The notes under the pieces were generated by a model. That model was not told where the DNA came from, made no database searches, and worked only from the letters and a program-made list of their open reading frames with translations. A stretch of DNA of 64,000 bases from Tyto alba (lineage: Eukaryota > Chordata > Aves > Strigiformes > Tytonidae): contig NW_024881322.1 of the NCBI RefSeq assembly GCF_018691265.1, forward strand, positions 930,001 through 994,000, written 5' to 3'. Both the position numbers and the translations under genes were made by a program. Shown one piece after another: positions 37,111 through 47,728 of this stretch (position 1 is its first letter; each line of letters starts with the position of its first letter).

Positions 37111-38029
37111 AGCCCAAATATTTTAGCTTTTTACAATGAAGATAAAATAATTACAAATGTTAGTAGTGAAAAGTTTTGTTCAACTGAACACAAGGGTTTT
37201 TTTTGTCCAGTTCTTCAATTTCTGCTTTCTGATCTGGCAGGGATGATGATTCTCAAAGAAACAGCTGTCCTTAATCAGATCAAGCTGTGCTTCTGGTCTT
37301 TTAACATCTCCTAAAACAGAAGTTTACATTTCTAAAAAACACTTCCTCCATCTTTTCTCCTGTACGACCCCTAAGTAGAGCAGTAATGTTTCTAAATATT
37401 TCAGTGTAACCTGATGTAATTATTCTTAAGAATTTTGTTTTTTAATTTTTGGAAGATATTTTTTTTTCTCACATGCCTCCAAGCCTAGAAGCGGTAAGGG
37501 TTTCCTCTTGCAGGAGAGTGAATTAGCAGGTAAAAGCCATTTTCTCATATGGGTTTAGTTCTCCACAGACATGGCAATGCCTGTGCCTGTAGAGAACAGA
37601 TTTATTTATTTTTGAGCTCTGTTATCAGTAAAACTGTTCACTGCCACAGGTTCAACTGGAGCATCCAGCCTTGGATGTGCAGTGTAATGTCACAGCTTCA
37701 GTTAAAATCCTGTGAGCTTAATTCTGTTAATGTTTGAATTCTTTACAAGATATATGTTTATATATCTACAAATACAAACGATATTTAAATTTCTAACATT
37801 TTGTAATCTTGTCTCTTTCTGGGTGTAGTGAATTCTCTCCACTGGTTTAGTGGATATCACTTAACCCATCTTGCCTTTTGTTTTGATGAAGCTACAGATA
37901 TTACCCTGCAGATTGTAACCGGATTGTGGCCACTGTTGTGGTGGCAAAGGGACTAATGGTAAAGAGATAGAGAGATAGAGTCATTACAGAAACATTTACC
38001 TGTGATAAAATAATACAAAGTCATTACTT
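37111..38029. other. AT-leaning noncoding DNA
   Basis: Short frames only (71 codons at most). A local GATAGAGA duplication occurs near 37966-37981. No gene or mobile element was recognised. Confidence 0.6.
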
Positions 38030-38055
38030 CCCCCCCCCCTTTTTTTTTTTTTTTT
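38030..38055. repeat. Polypyrimidine tract C10 T16
   Basis: Ten C followed directly by sixteen T, giving 26 uninterrupted pyrimidines on the plus strand and a pure G/A strand opposite. It is a low-complexity tract that may have length errors. Confidence 0.9.
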
Positions 38056-38344
38056 ATTTCCTTGAAATAATCAGTAGTTTCAAGCTGTGTTTCAAGCCCT
38101 TTATTAACCTGCAGCCTCTAGCCCCAGGAACCACAGTCACTGGCAATGCTTGTGTTCATACGAATCACCTTATCATGGAAGGAAAACCTTTATTTCTTCT
38201 CTTTACACGTTTTCCTTGTAGTAAATTCCTACTCTCGCCAGCAGAAAGTCTCCAGGGACCTGGGAAAGTGGCTTCCTAAGTCAGTCCTTGGAAATTCAAT
38301 CCTTGGGGGTAAGGCAGGTGATAAGCAAGGTTTGAGTGGGGTTA

Positions 38345-38422
38345 TTTTTGTTTGTTTGTTTGTTTATTTATTTTTTTTATGTGCTTGGTTTTGTTTGTTT
38401 GTTTGGTTTGTTTGTTTGTTTC
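38345..38422. repeat. (TTTG)n microsatellite with interruptions
   Basis: Two blocks of TTTG repeats separated by TTTA, poly(T) and a short GTGCTTGG interruption. It resembles the tract at 12566-12652 in motif, but the flanks show no shared element. It generates a phenylalanine/cysteine-rich spurious frame. Confidence 0.85.
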
Positions 38423-38819
38423 CCCCCATGGCATGTAATAACTGTAAAATAGCATAGCTTTATCTGATCCGTGTCAGAAGATGTTTTGACTCCAGTTCCC
38501 AGATGTACCTGTGGTACAGACAGAATGAAAACACAAAAATCAGCCAGTATATTTCTATTAGGTACAGTGTCAAGGGATAAGCCAGAGTTATTAATTGTAT
38601 TTTTTAATGGAATTAAATCCTATTTTAATCTAAGGGTGGAGAAGGGAAATTAATACTGTTCTGAAATATGATACTGTTCCCTGCATAGCTGGGAACAGAC
38701 GGGAAGTTTCCTTTTACTGAAAAATAGTTTTCTTGCTACATATTATCAATATGAATTCAATTTGCAGGGCAACTGCAGTCCTAGAACAGCACAGTCTCAA
38801 AAATAACAACCTTCTGCTT
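38423..38819. other. AT-leaning noncoding DNA
   Basis: Unique sequence between the TTTG repeat and the CpG-rich patch. No gene or repeat is seen. Confidence 0.6.
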
Positions 38820-39140
38820 GCCCCTTGCCGATCTCCAGCCCGGCCTGTGCCGGCACATCACGGTGCAGGAGCGAAGCTGCCTCCTGGCCGCACCGGCGTG
38901 GAGCCCCTCACCCATAAATCACGACGGAGCAGTCTGTGCTGCCCGATCCCCTCTTTGGCCTGGATGCCGCTCTGACCGCGAGAGGCTGTGATTTACTGCC
39001 CGTCACACGAGTGGGAACCAGGTCTGCGCGGTGCCTCCGGGCTTGTTCAGGTGGGTCCGTCCCAGGGACCGGGACCTTCTGTGTCGCTTCTGGCTCTTAC
39101 GGACGGGGGGGTTATGTGAGAAGGTCGGACTCAGGTCGGC
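38820..39140. promoter_or_regulatory. Weak CpG-rich patch
   Basis: About 25 CpG in roughly 320 bases by eye, with lower G+C than the islands at 11335 and 34920, and sharp boundaries with AT-leaning flanks. Short frames on the plus strand have no recognisable motifs. It is a weaker candidate for a regulatory element than the two stronger islands. Confidence 0.35.
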
Positions 39141-42100
39141 TCCTGCAACCCCTGTGCCTTAAGCCAGAGAGTGGCAGGGCTTCTGCCTCTTTGCTTTAAT
39201 CCCTGGCACGAGAGTAGGCTGAGAGGTGTGACCACCGTCCCGGACACCCCCCTTGCTTGCAAGGTGTGGTGCAGCACTTTGAATTCCTGGGGCAAGTTAG
39301 AGAAGGAGCATCTCCTGGCGCCTGGTTCTTCACCCGCAGAGAGATCTGAATGCCACCCAGCTGGGGCAGGATGTCACCTCCCTCTGCCCATGGGCCCTTC
39401 ACCCATTTCTCCTCCTCCAATTCCCGTCAAAGTCCTGTTCTGCTGAGCTTATGCCAGCTAAGCCTTTCCCAAGCTGTCCGCTTTTTCTTCTGGCTCATAG
39501 TCCTCCTCTGTGATTTCTGGACCTTACTAACCTCGCCTTCTCCCTCCGCATTGCACCCTGCACATAGCTCACATTGCACCCTGCACATATCTGTCATTCA
39601 TTCTGGTCTTTTTTTTTTTTTTTTTTTTTTTAAATCTTTTTTCTCCCCAAACTGCAGCTTTTATACCCTCTTCCTGAATTCGTTTTCCACTCCTCTTACA
39701 TCTAAGACTTTTCTCTTTCAGGTGCCTTTAATTCAGAAAGCCTTCTGTGGAGTGTCTCAAATACATCTTTGCTCTCATGTGTTTATTATTTCTGACATGC
39801 TGAATGTGCTAACTTTAGTGTCCATATTCTGCTGTCAGTTACACTGATGTAAACCTGGAAGGACTCCACTCTTTCTTATCCATAGGTATGCAGCTGAAAG
39901 ATGGGTAGCTTAAAGCAGAGAAGCTCCTTGCCATTCTGTAGTAAAACTAAAAGTGTTTGTGTTGCTCTGCATCTGCTATAATTTTTGTTAGGATATCTGA
40001 GAGGTTGGTTAGGAGGTGAACAATTTTCTTCTGCAATGTACCATTGCTATCAGTGGACACGTGATGACTAAACATCTGTTTCCCTGCCCCCATGGCCTGG
40101 TCAGGCTTGGCCCAAACCCATAGGTTTAAAACATTGTTCAGCCGTGTTGTTGTGGCCATGTTCAGTGATATGGGTTAAACTAACTACCACTAAATAGTTA
40201 ACATAGTTGGCCAAATCCAGCCCTGGTGGTACACCTGGTTTGTGCCAAGACTGAATTCAGCCCAACATCAATAACAACGCAACTTTACAGATGCTCTTTT
40301 AATGAAATACTGTACCAAATGCATTCCTTGTTTTATTTCCTCAACAGTATAAGAAAAGTAATTATGTTTTGAAGCTAAATCACTTGGCTGGCACACACAT
40401 TGCCAGGCTGAATGCTAATTATGCAGTTTAAGTAAGTCCAAAATACAAAAGGGTTGAAAACTGTAAATTGAACCCTGATATAGACACTCTTGGTAAAGCT
40501 TTCACCTTGACTCCTCTGTGCTCCTGCTCCTGACTCTAACAACAACTGAGATCACTTCAGTCCTTGTCCATCGACGTTTTGGTCAGCAGGGTCTGGCACG
40601 GGAAGGCAGATAGCTGTCCCCTCTCTGGGGCAGTTAGACCCCTGCACGGAGCAGTCTGTAGTGGGCTCTTCCACGTGCCCCATGTGCCACGGGTGGTGAA
40701 GCACTTCTCGGTCCCACCACTCTGTGTTGTTTGCACTTTTCCTTTTAAAAGCCCTTCCAGAACTAAGAGTTTGAAACCTTCTCCTAATTTGCAGCCTGAA
40801 TTAGTCGGGCTTGTTTTATATACTTTTGTTCTTGGGCCAATATAGACTTGTAGGTTCATTAGATGCATAATTGCTGATGTTTATTCATCTCTTGTATCCC
40901 TGCCCAGCCTTCCTTTTGCTGGTATGCATGCCAGGTTCTTCTAGCATCTTCCTCTAATGGTCCTACTAGCTTTTTGCTGCACCTCTTCCAGTACAAGTTT
41001 ATCTTTGCCGTGGAGTCTTTTATTGCTATGAGAGAGACATTGTGAAAAGCAACACTACTGCCCGTAGCTATTCATGTGTGTGTCTTTATGGGAGTTGTGT
41101 CCAGATCTATAGTCATTGTCCTGGTCTACCTTGCACAGTTAAGAACAGCTTCTGATCAGGCTTTAGCAAGCTGAGCTCTGTTTCTGCTGGCTATTTCTAG
41201 ATGTTAGCTCTGCGGTTGCTTAGACTCAGAACAACCATGCCGTGCGTAAGCTCAGGATGTCAGCAGCTGGGAGAAGCACTCATTCTTGCTCAGCTCATCC
41301 AGAACGTACGGTCGTGCTAAGTTTCTAGGTGTTGCTGGGACTTTCCCTTGAATGTGGTCTAGAGCTTGGTCTATAGGCGTGCTGAAATGGAAAATTACGT
41401 GCTAGGTGATTCTGGATTTGAGCAGCCCAAGTGCCAGAGTCAGAGGCCCGTTGAGCAACTGTTGGCCAAGCTCCCTGCTTTGATCTCAGTCCCCGGGTAC
41501 CTGCCCTTGCCTGCCCGGGGGGCTTTGCCCTGCTCGCCTGCAGACCCGAGCAAGGGTGGTGCTGGGGCCTCGTGCGCGGGACAGGCGCGCGCCAGTCCTC
41601 CTGCCGCTGCTGGGATTTAAGGATGGGCTGGCAATGGCAGGCTGGACTTTTAGAGGAGACTTCCATCAAACACCAAGGTCATAGGTGGGAATCACGAGGC
41701 TTTCAGACTCCTGGGCCGCAGACGTCTCTTAGTCCTTCCTTAATGGCTTTTAAAGTGTTAGTGTTGGAAAACAACCTGGGTAGGACGTAATGATGGGTTC
41801 TTACAGATGCATCGTGTCCCTGAGGACTGCACTCATAGTAGGATAGAATGAAACAAGCAAAAATATAATGGTGAGTGTTAAGAAGAGTTTTTGGACTCTT
41901 TTTTTCAGAAGTGCTGCGGAATCTAATTCAGATAGCATAAGCATTAATTCAAAACATTTTTTTCACTCCATACTACTGCTACCTGATCTGCCTGCCTTTG
42001 CTGATATATGTACTGCAGCTACAGATTTATTTCTACGGATACATATTTTTGTATTTTGGTAATAAATTCTTTTTAATAGAGTGACTCCCTAGGACCGAGA

Positions 42101-43936
42101 TCTTGCGATCTGATTGATTTAAATGCCTGTATGAGACTGTGCTTTCACTGTCTGGCAAAACAGATGACATAAATTTGACTCTGGAGCCAAATAAATTGGG
42201 GAATTGTACTAAATTGTACTAAAGAGGGAAGATGGATCACAAAACAAGCCACTGCAACAAATAATGCCTACTCAGAGTGTAAAATGTAAAGTAAACAAAA
42301 TCCTTGTGAACACAGGAAACTTGGTACCAACAAGTTACGTGGCCTAAGCCAGGTCTGAAAATTACTACGTATACCGTCTCATGGAGACACATATCTCTGC
42401 TCCCTTTGCAGAAATATTAGATGTATGTAACCATATGAGTTGATATTAATTAGAAAAGTGGTGATACAAATAGAGCAAGAACATTTCTTCCTTTTCTTGC
42501 AATGAATGGCAAAATTCCCTGAACTTCAATGAGACAAGGACTGTACCAAACATTGTAACAGTAGCTATGCTGACATAACTAATCCGTGAAAGAATAAAAA
42601 GCCCAGGATATAATTTGATTCAGTTTCGTGTCACTCCAGGCTTATTCCAGTGAAATAACTTTATTTTTCCTGCTTGAAGATGAAGTAGTGCATTGTTGGT
42701 GAAAAGCCAAACCGGAATGGGTCCGCAAAGCTCATTATTACAGAGGAAATCCAACCAACAAAGCGGGCAGATGCTTTCCAACACTTCTTTTTTTTCCCTA
42801 AAAAATAGAGGAAGAGTAATGCAAAAAATTCTTTTTCTAATCTCTAATAATTTCTTCAGCATTCCTCTGCTACTTTCCAATAGATGTTGGTTACATCAAA
42901 AGTAGATACATTGTCATCTGAGAACTGAGAAATACTTCAATCCTCCAACATCTGAACGTGGCAAGGATTTGGAAAGAGAGCTGAGGTCCTTTCTTTAGCA
43001 GAAGCTGCACAGCACCCAGGCCCTTTCTTGGCACCCATTGCCATCCAAGCGAGGAGACTTGTAGCACATCCTATGAAAGCAGCCAAAAATCAAGTGCGTT
43101 GCACTGATCTAGTAACTGTTTCATCTGGAGGGATGGCTCCTTAGCAGGTTGGATATACAGCTGGATGCCTTTCTGGGACTGTTATTCAGACACATTTCGC
43201 TGACACTAAATGTGACCTAACAGCTAATCTTTGAATTAAGTGGCTTAATCAGATGCGAGATAAAAGATGATACAAGCTGGAAATGAAAAGAGACTGTGAA
43301 CTTGCTCAAGTGCAACTTTTTTTTCTCTTGGAATGTCGTACTGAAGAGAGAGTTAAGATACTATATCTAGTAAATCTGGTTTAAAAAGCAAGAAATCCCG
43401 TGAAATAAATTTATAGTACTTTCAGTTTACTTTTTACTTCCTTGGTTTTCTTAGTGTTAATACAGCACCTGAAAAATTTTACAGCTTCTCCCTTTGGCAC
43501 ATTCCTGTTGCATGTGTTGGGTAATGCATTGTGTCCGCTATAAGGAAGCAAACGACCATAATCTTTAGTGCCTAGGCTAAAAGTCACTAGGGAAAACATA
43601 AAAGCAGGTTTTTAAGTCATAAGCATGAGAAACAAAGAGTAGGATCTCCATTGTTCCAGAGAGAGTGTTTCCAGCACAGGAGGGGAGCGAGTCCCTTCAG
43701 TTTGTGGGTGTGCTGGGACACACTTGCGTCTTATAACCACAAACGCCTGTTGCTTCTCCGCGTGTGCAGCAGTCCTCCCGGGTAGCTGCTTGCAGCACTT
43801 TGTTCTGCAGAAGTCTAGAAGGTTCTCAACAGGAAAGGTGGCTTCCTTGGAAAAGAGTGAGGAAGCTTAGGAAGGTGCTCTCTTCTTGTCCCTCAGAACT
43901 GTTACAGAGCAAAACTGCAGTAACGTCGTGGTGTAG
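39141..43936. other. Noncoding DNA, no gene recognised
   Basis: Includes a 23-bp tandem duplication at 39549-39594 (the word CATTGCACCCTGCACATA occurs twice) and a T23 run at 39609-39631. The 165-codon plus frame at 39350-39847 runs through the T23 tract as poly-phenylalanine and is a low-complexity artefact. A GC-richer stretch lies at 41480-41620. No protein family was recognised. Confidence 0.55.
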
Positions 43937-44668
43937 CCATGGTACAGCCATGGTACAGCCATGGTACAGCCATGGTACAGGCATGGTATAGCCATGGTAC
44001 AGCCATGGTACAGCCATGGTACAGGCATGGTGTAGCCATGGTACAGCCATGCTACAGCCATGGTGTAGCCATGGTACAGCCATGGTACAGCCATGGTACA
44101 GCCATGGTGTAGCCATGGTACAGCCATGGTGTAGCCATGGTACAGCCATGGTATAGCCATGGTGTAGCCATGGTACAGCCATGGTATAGCCATGGTACAG
44201 CCATGGTGTAGCCATGGTGTAGCCATGGTGTAGCCATGGTGTAGCCATGGTACAGCCATGGTACAGCCATGGTACAGCCATGGTGTAGCCATGGTACAGC
44301 CATGGTACAGCCATGGTACAGCCATGGTGTAGCCATGGTACAGCCATGGTACAGCCATGGTACAGACATGGTACAGCCATGGTGTAGCCATGGTACAGCC
44401 ATGGTGTAGCCATGGTACAGCCATGGTATAGCCATGGTACAGCCATGGTGTAGCCATGGTACAGCCATGGTACAGCCATGGTACAGCCATGGTGTAGCCA
44501 TGGTACAGCCATGGTGTAGCCATGGTACAGCCATGGTACAGCCATGGTACAGCCATGGTGTAGCCATGGTACAGCCATGGTACAGCCATGGTACAGCCAT
44601 GGTGTAGCCATGGTACAGCCATGGTGTAGCCATGGTATAGCCATGGTGTAGCCATGGTGTAGCCATGG
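43937..44668. repeat. 11-bp minisatellite, 66 units plus a partial unit
   Basis: Exactly 66 consecutive 11-bp units (43937-44662) without an indel, then a final CCATGG. By eye 38 units are CCATGGTACAG, 20 are CCATGGTGTAG, 4 are CCATGGTATAG, and 4 carry another single change (units 5, 9, 11, 40). The palindrome CCATGG is therefore present 63 times. Because 11 is not a multiple of 3, three units equal 11 codons and all three minus-strand frames read the same cyclic peptide (MAVPWLYHGCT type) with no stop. This produces overlapping frames of 272, 292 and 214 codons. On the plus strand the GTGTAG and GTATAG variants supply stops. The open frames follow from unit composition and are not evidence of a protein. 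Length polymorphism is likely. Confidence 0.97.
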
Positions 44669-45211
44669 CTGTTACCAGTTTGGCGTCTCCTACCAACTGT
44701 GACTATTGAGACACCTGAACTTTTTAAGAACGGAGATGTGTGCACTGGATGGCCTGCCTGGTTAACGCTGATAACCTAGGCAAGTGAAGGAAGAGGTGGT
44801 GTGGGAGGATGGAGGTTGTAAAGAGAGGCAATACTTTGAGAAGATCAGGAGTGTGAGCTGTTCTGGCCTGTCCCTGTGCTCTGGGGCACCTCACCTTTTG
44901 TCATCAGCTAATATCTGATCTGTAGGGAGGAGCCAGAGGACAATGAAACCTTAGATACCAGCTCTGTTTTGAAGATGGTGTCTGTATATTTACATTTAGT
45001 GCCGAGAGAGATCGGCTGGGAAAGGAAAGAAGCTGCTGAACTGCTTAGAGACCCACAAGGGGAGAAAGTGCTCTGTGAGGTAGTTTTAGAGTTGTTAGTT
45101 GTTTTGGCAACCGTTATTAGATATGGTCCATAATTACTTCTGTAGCTATAGAGGAGTGTAATTTGCTTTTAATTACTGTATTAGCAAATATATCAGTAGG
45201 GAAAGCAACAG
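44669..45211. other. Noncoding DNA after the 11-bp array
   Basis: Unique sequence with no gene or element recognised. Confidence 0.6.
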
Positions 45212-45229
45212 AAAAAAAAAAAAAAAAAA
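45212..45229. repeat. Poly(A) tract, 18 A
   Basis: An uninterrupted A18 run. The sequence to its left was checked for a retroposed gene body and none was recognised. Confidence 0.85.
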
Positions 45230-47711
45230 GTTGCTGAATTTCTTTCAGTCCTGTTCTTTGTAACTCTAGGAAGGCAAAAATATTTGGACAAAAAGAAATT
45301 ATGCTCTAATGAACCCCAAACAGACCCATTCTGAGACTGTGGGGAAAATAGCCATTCTAGAGAGCAGAGAGCTGGCTTCTAGCATCGTCCTACAAAGTGG
45401 AAATAATAGCCTCTTTCCATTGTAATTTTAAAATTGTAACTCAGTGCTGTTGTTCTGATGCTTTGTGATAGATGCCAGGAGTGGAGACTGCTCTGCTCCA
45501 AGCGTGAGTCAGATAGTAAAGCAAAAACTGTAGCAGCATTGTACCTTTCCTTTTGTTTCCTCTAAGAGATACTGTGAGGCTGCATTATCAAGATTCACCC
45601 TCACAGCCCAATATTTTATTTTTAAAATGTCCTTTAAAAGAATTTGTGTGTCCTGAAGGGGACTTCTTATCTCCCATTATGGACAAGTCTCCTTGGGAAT
45701 CTGAACAGGAAAAAGTTGCATGCGTTTTCTTAACTTGGATCCCAAACAAAGTAAAATTCAGTGGATTTCCTGACCTCTTAATCTTCTCACTGAGAAACTG
45801 CTCTAAACACTAATGAACATTAAATCGCTATTGCTCTGTTGGTGTATAGCGCTTCAGTCCTTCCAGAATCAATAACAGCAGGCAAGCTACTGCAGTTTCT
45901 CCAGTGTTTATTTTAAAAGATAATACTTGCCGATGCTTGGCAAAGCGAAACATTTCATTTTGGAAGGTGGCAGAGCCGGGGAAGCTCTTCGAGACGCTTT
46001 TAGAGCATGCGAAAGGGACGAGCCACGTGGGTTTAATTTTTGCCTCCCTGCCGCGCAGCCGGGCCGGGGGTGGCTGCGCCCGCTGCTCCCCCGTTAGCCA
46101 AGCACGGGAGACAAGAGCAGCTTCCCACAGGAATCGCCGAAGGAGGAAACGGGGCAGCTAAAATGAGGGCAGGTGGGAAACGATGATAAAAATCCCAGTA
46201 CTTTGCTTTAAAGTGAAAAACTTCACGCAGCCTGCTGTGCTGCAGTAGAGAAAACGGCTCAGTTGCGTCTACATCTCTGGCTGTAACAGCCAGGCGAAGG
46301 AAAGCATCGAGGCAGCTAAAAAGCTTTTTTCCGAGGAGATTTGCTGTGAGGCTGACTTAAGGTTGTGCACAGCTCCCGCGCTCTGGCAGCCCCTAACTTC
46401 TGAATATTTGGTTTTACTGCCACAGCAGTGGCCCCTCGGCATCATTTGGTGTGAGGTATTTGTAGCCCATCTTGTCTATCAGTAGTAACTTTCCCGACTA
46501 ACAGTTCCAGCTGAAGGCTCTTCTGTGTCCCTCAGGGAACTGACATTTTTTTCCCTGTCTGACAAGTTCTGGCCAAAGTGGTTTGTCTGATTCCGAGGTG
46601 GAGTTCAGGGGAAGATGTGTCATTCTGTAACGTTAAAACAAAAGTCATGATGAGAAACGTTAGTGTTTAACTGGGTTTTAAATTGGAAACTACTGAGAGC
46701 GGTGTGGGAAGAGGGAACTGGGGGGCAGGGGCAGGGGTGCGATGCCATAGCTAGGGTGGGGGACTTGGGGAGTTTGCTGGGAAGCCAAGCAGGGCAGGTA
46801 CTAGCCTGTGTCAAGTAGCTGTGTCTCTACTTTTTTCACAACAGATATGTCTGTCTTTCTACCCTGCTTGCCTCCTTACTCAAATTATCCAGGTAGGGAG
46901 AAGCAGCGCCTGTGGAAAAATAAAAGTACAGAGGCACTGGGGAGGCTCAGAAAGCAGTGGTCTTTATCTCAGTGCTTTATTTCTCCTCCTGTAAGGGGAA
47001 TGCTATCAGTTTTCCTCAGAGAGGTGCCATGAAGATGCATGTATTCAAATTTTGTGGAGCCCTAGGAACAAATGACATAATTTTGTATTCAGTACAGGGT
47101 TTGGTGTGTGGTTTAAATAAGGCCTGCAGGCCACATGCTGAATGTTGCAGATAAAAAGAAGTCTGCACTGAACAAGGCAGACACCCTGTGAAAGAAATAG
47201 TACATGAGCTGGTAATTAAAACCCACATCCTAATGTATACACAAAATGGCCTGAATTAAGACTACTTCTGTGTCAATAATCCTGGCATGTCCTAATTTTA
47301 CAGTGCTTGATTTTGCACTTAAGTGTTCTTTTAAAGGTACTTTTCTGTATATGGACTATAAGGAAGACACAAGCAAGCCCATGAAGAGGGCAGAATAAAA
47401 TATTTTCACTCCCATGCATCAGGTGTGTCCCTTGTGCAACTTACGAAGCAGAACAGAAAAAGCCTTTGGGCAGAACAACTGGTTCTTTACTGGTTCTTGA
47501 AAATGTTCAGAGACTTTCTCTCCGTTTCTTTTCCATCACTTTGATGTTTCATTTACTTTTGGTTCTTCTCTCAGAGACATTGATTTAATTCTTTCAATAG
47601 ACAGACACTGCTGAACACCCTCTCCCTCACCTTGCAGAGATAAGGATGTTGCAATCTCTGTGCTCCTGCTAAGTGAGAGCTGGAAAGGCAGTATCAGGGA
47701 ATGAATCCATT
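45230..47711. other. Noncoding DNA, no gene recognised
   Basis: AT-leaning unique sequence with one short CpG-containing patch at about 45970-46150 (about 16 CpG in 180 bases). A plus frame of 85 codons there (45904-46161) ends in an arginine-rich stretch and is unrecognised. Nothing else stands out. Confidence 0.55.
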
Positions 47712-47728
47712 AAAAAAAAAAAAAAAAA
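47712..47728. repeat. Poly(A) tract, 17 A
   Basis: An uninterrupted A17 run with no recognised retroposed body on its left. Confidence 0.85.

Noticed and set aside
39350..39847. Plus-strand 165-codon frame as a membrane-like protein
   Set aside because: The hydrophobic appearance comes from a T23 tract and other pyrimidine-rich sequence.
31381..44668. The two tandem arrays as CRISPR arrays
   Set aside because: Units abut with no unique spacers, and the genome is a vertebrate one.
43826..44745. Three overlapping minus-strand frames of 214-292 codons with an MAVPWLYHGCT-type repeat
   Set aside because: All three frames give the same peptide because the 11-bp unit cycles through phase; this is a repeat artefact without independent coding evidence.
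45212..47728. Poly(A) tracts as tails of processed pseudogenes
   Set aside because: No gene-like sequence lies immediately upstream of either tract and no flanking duplication was seen.
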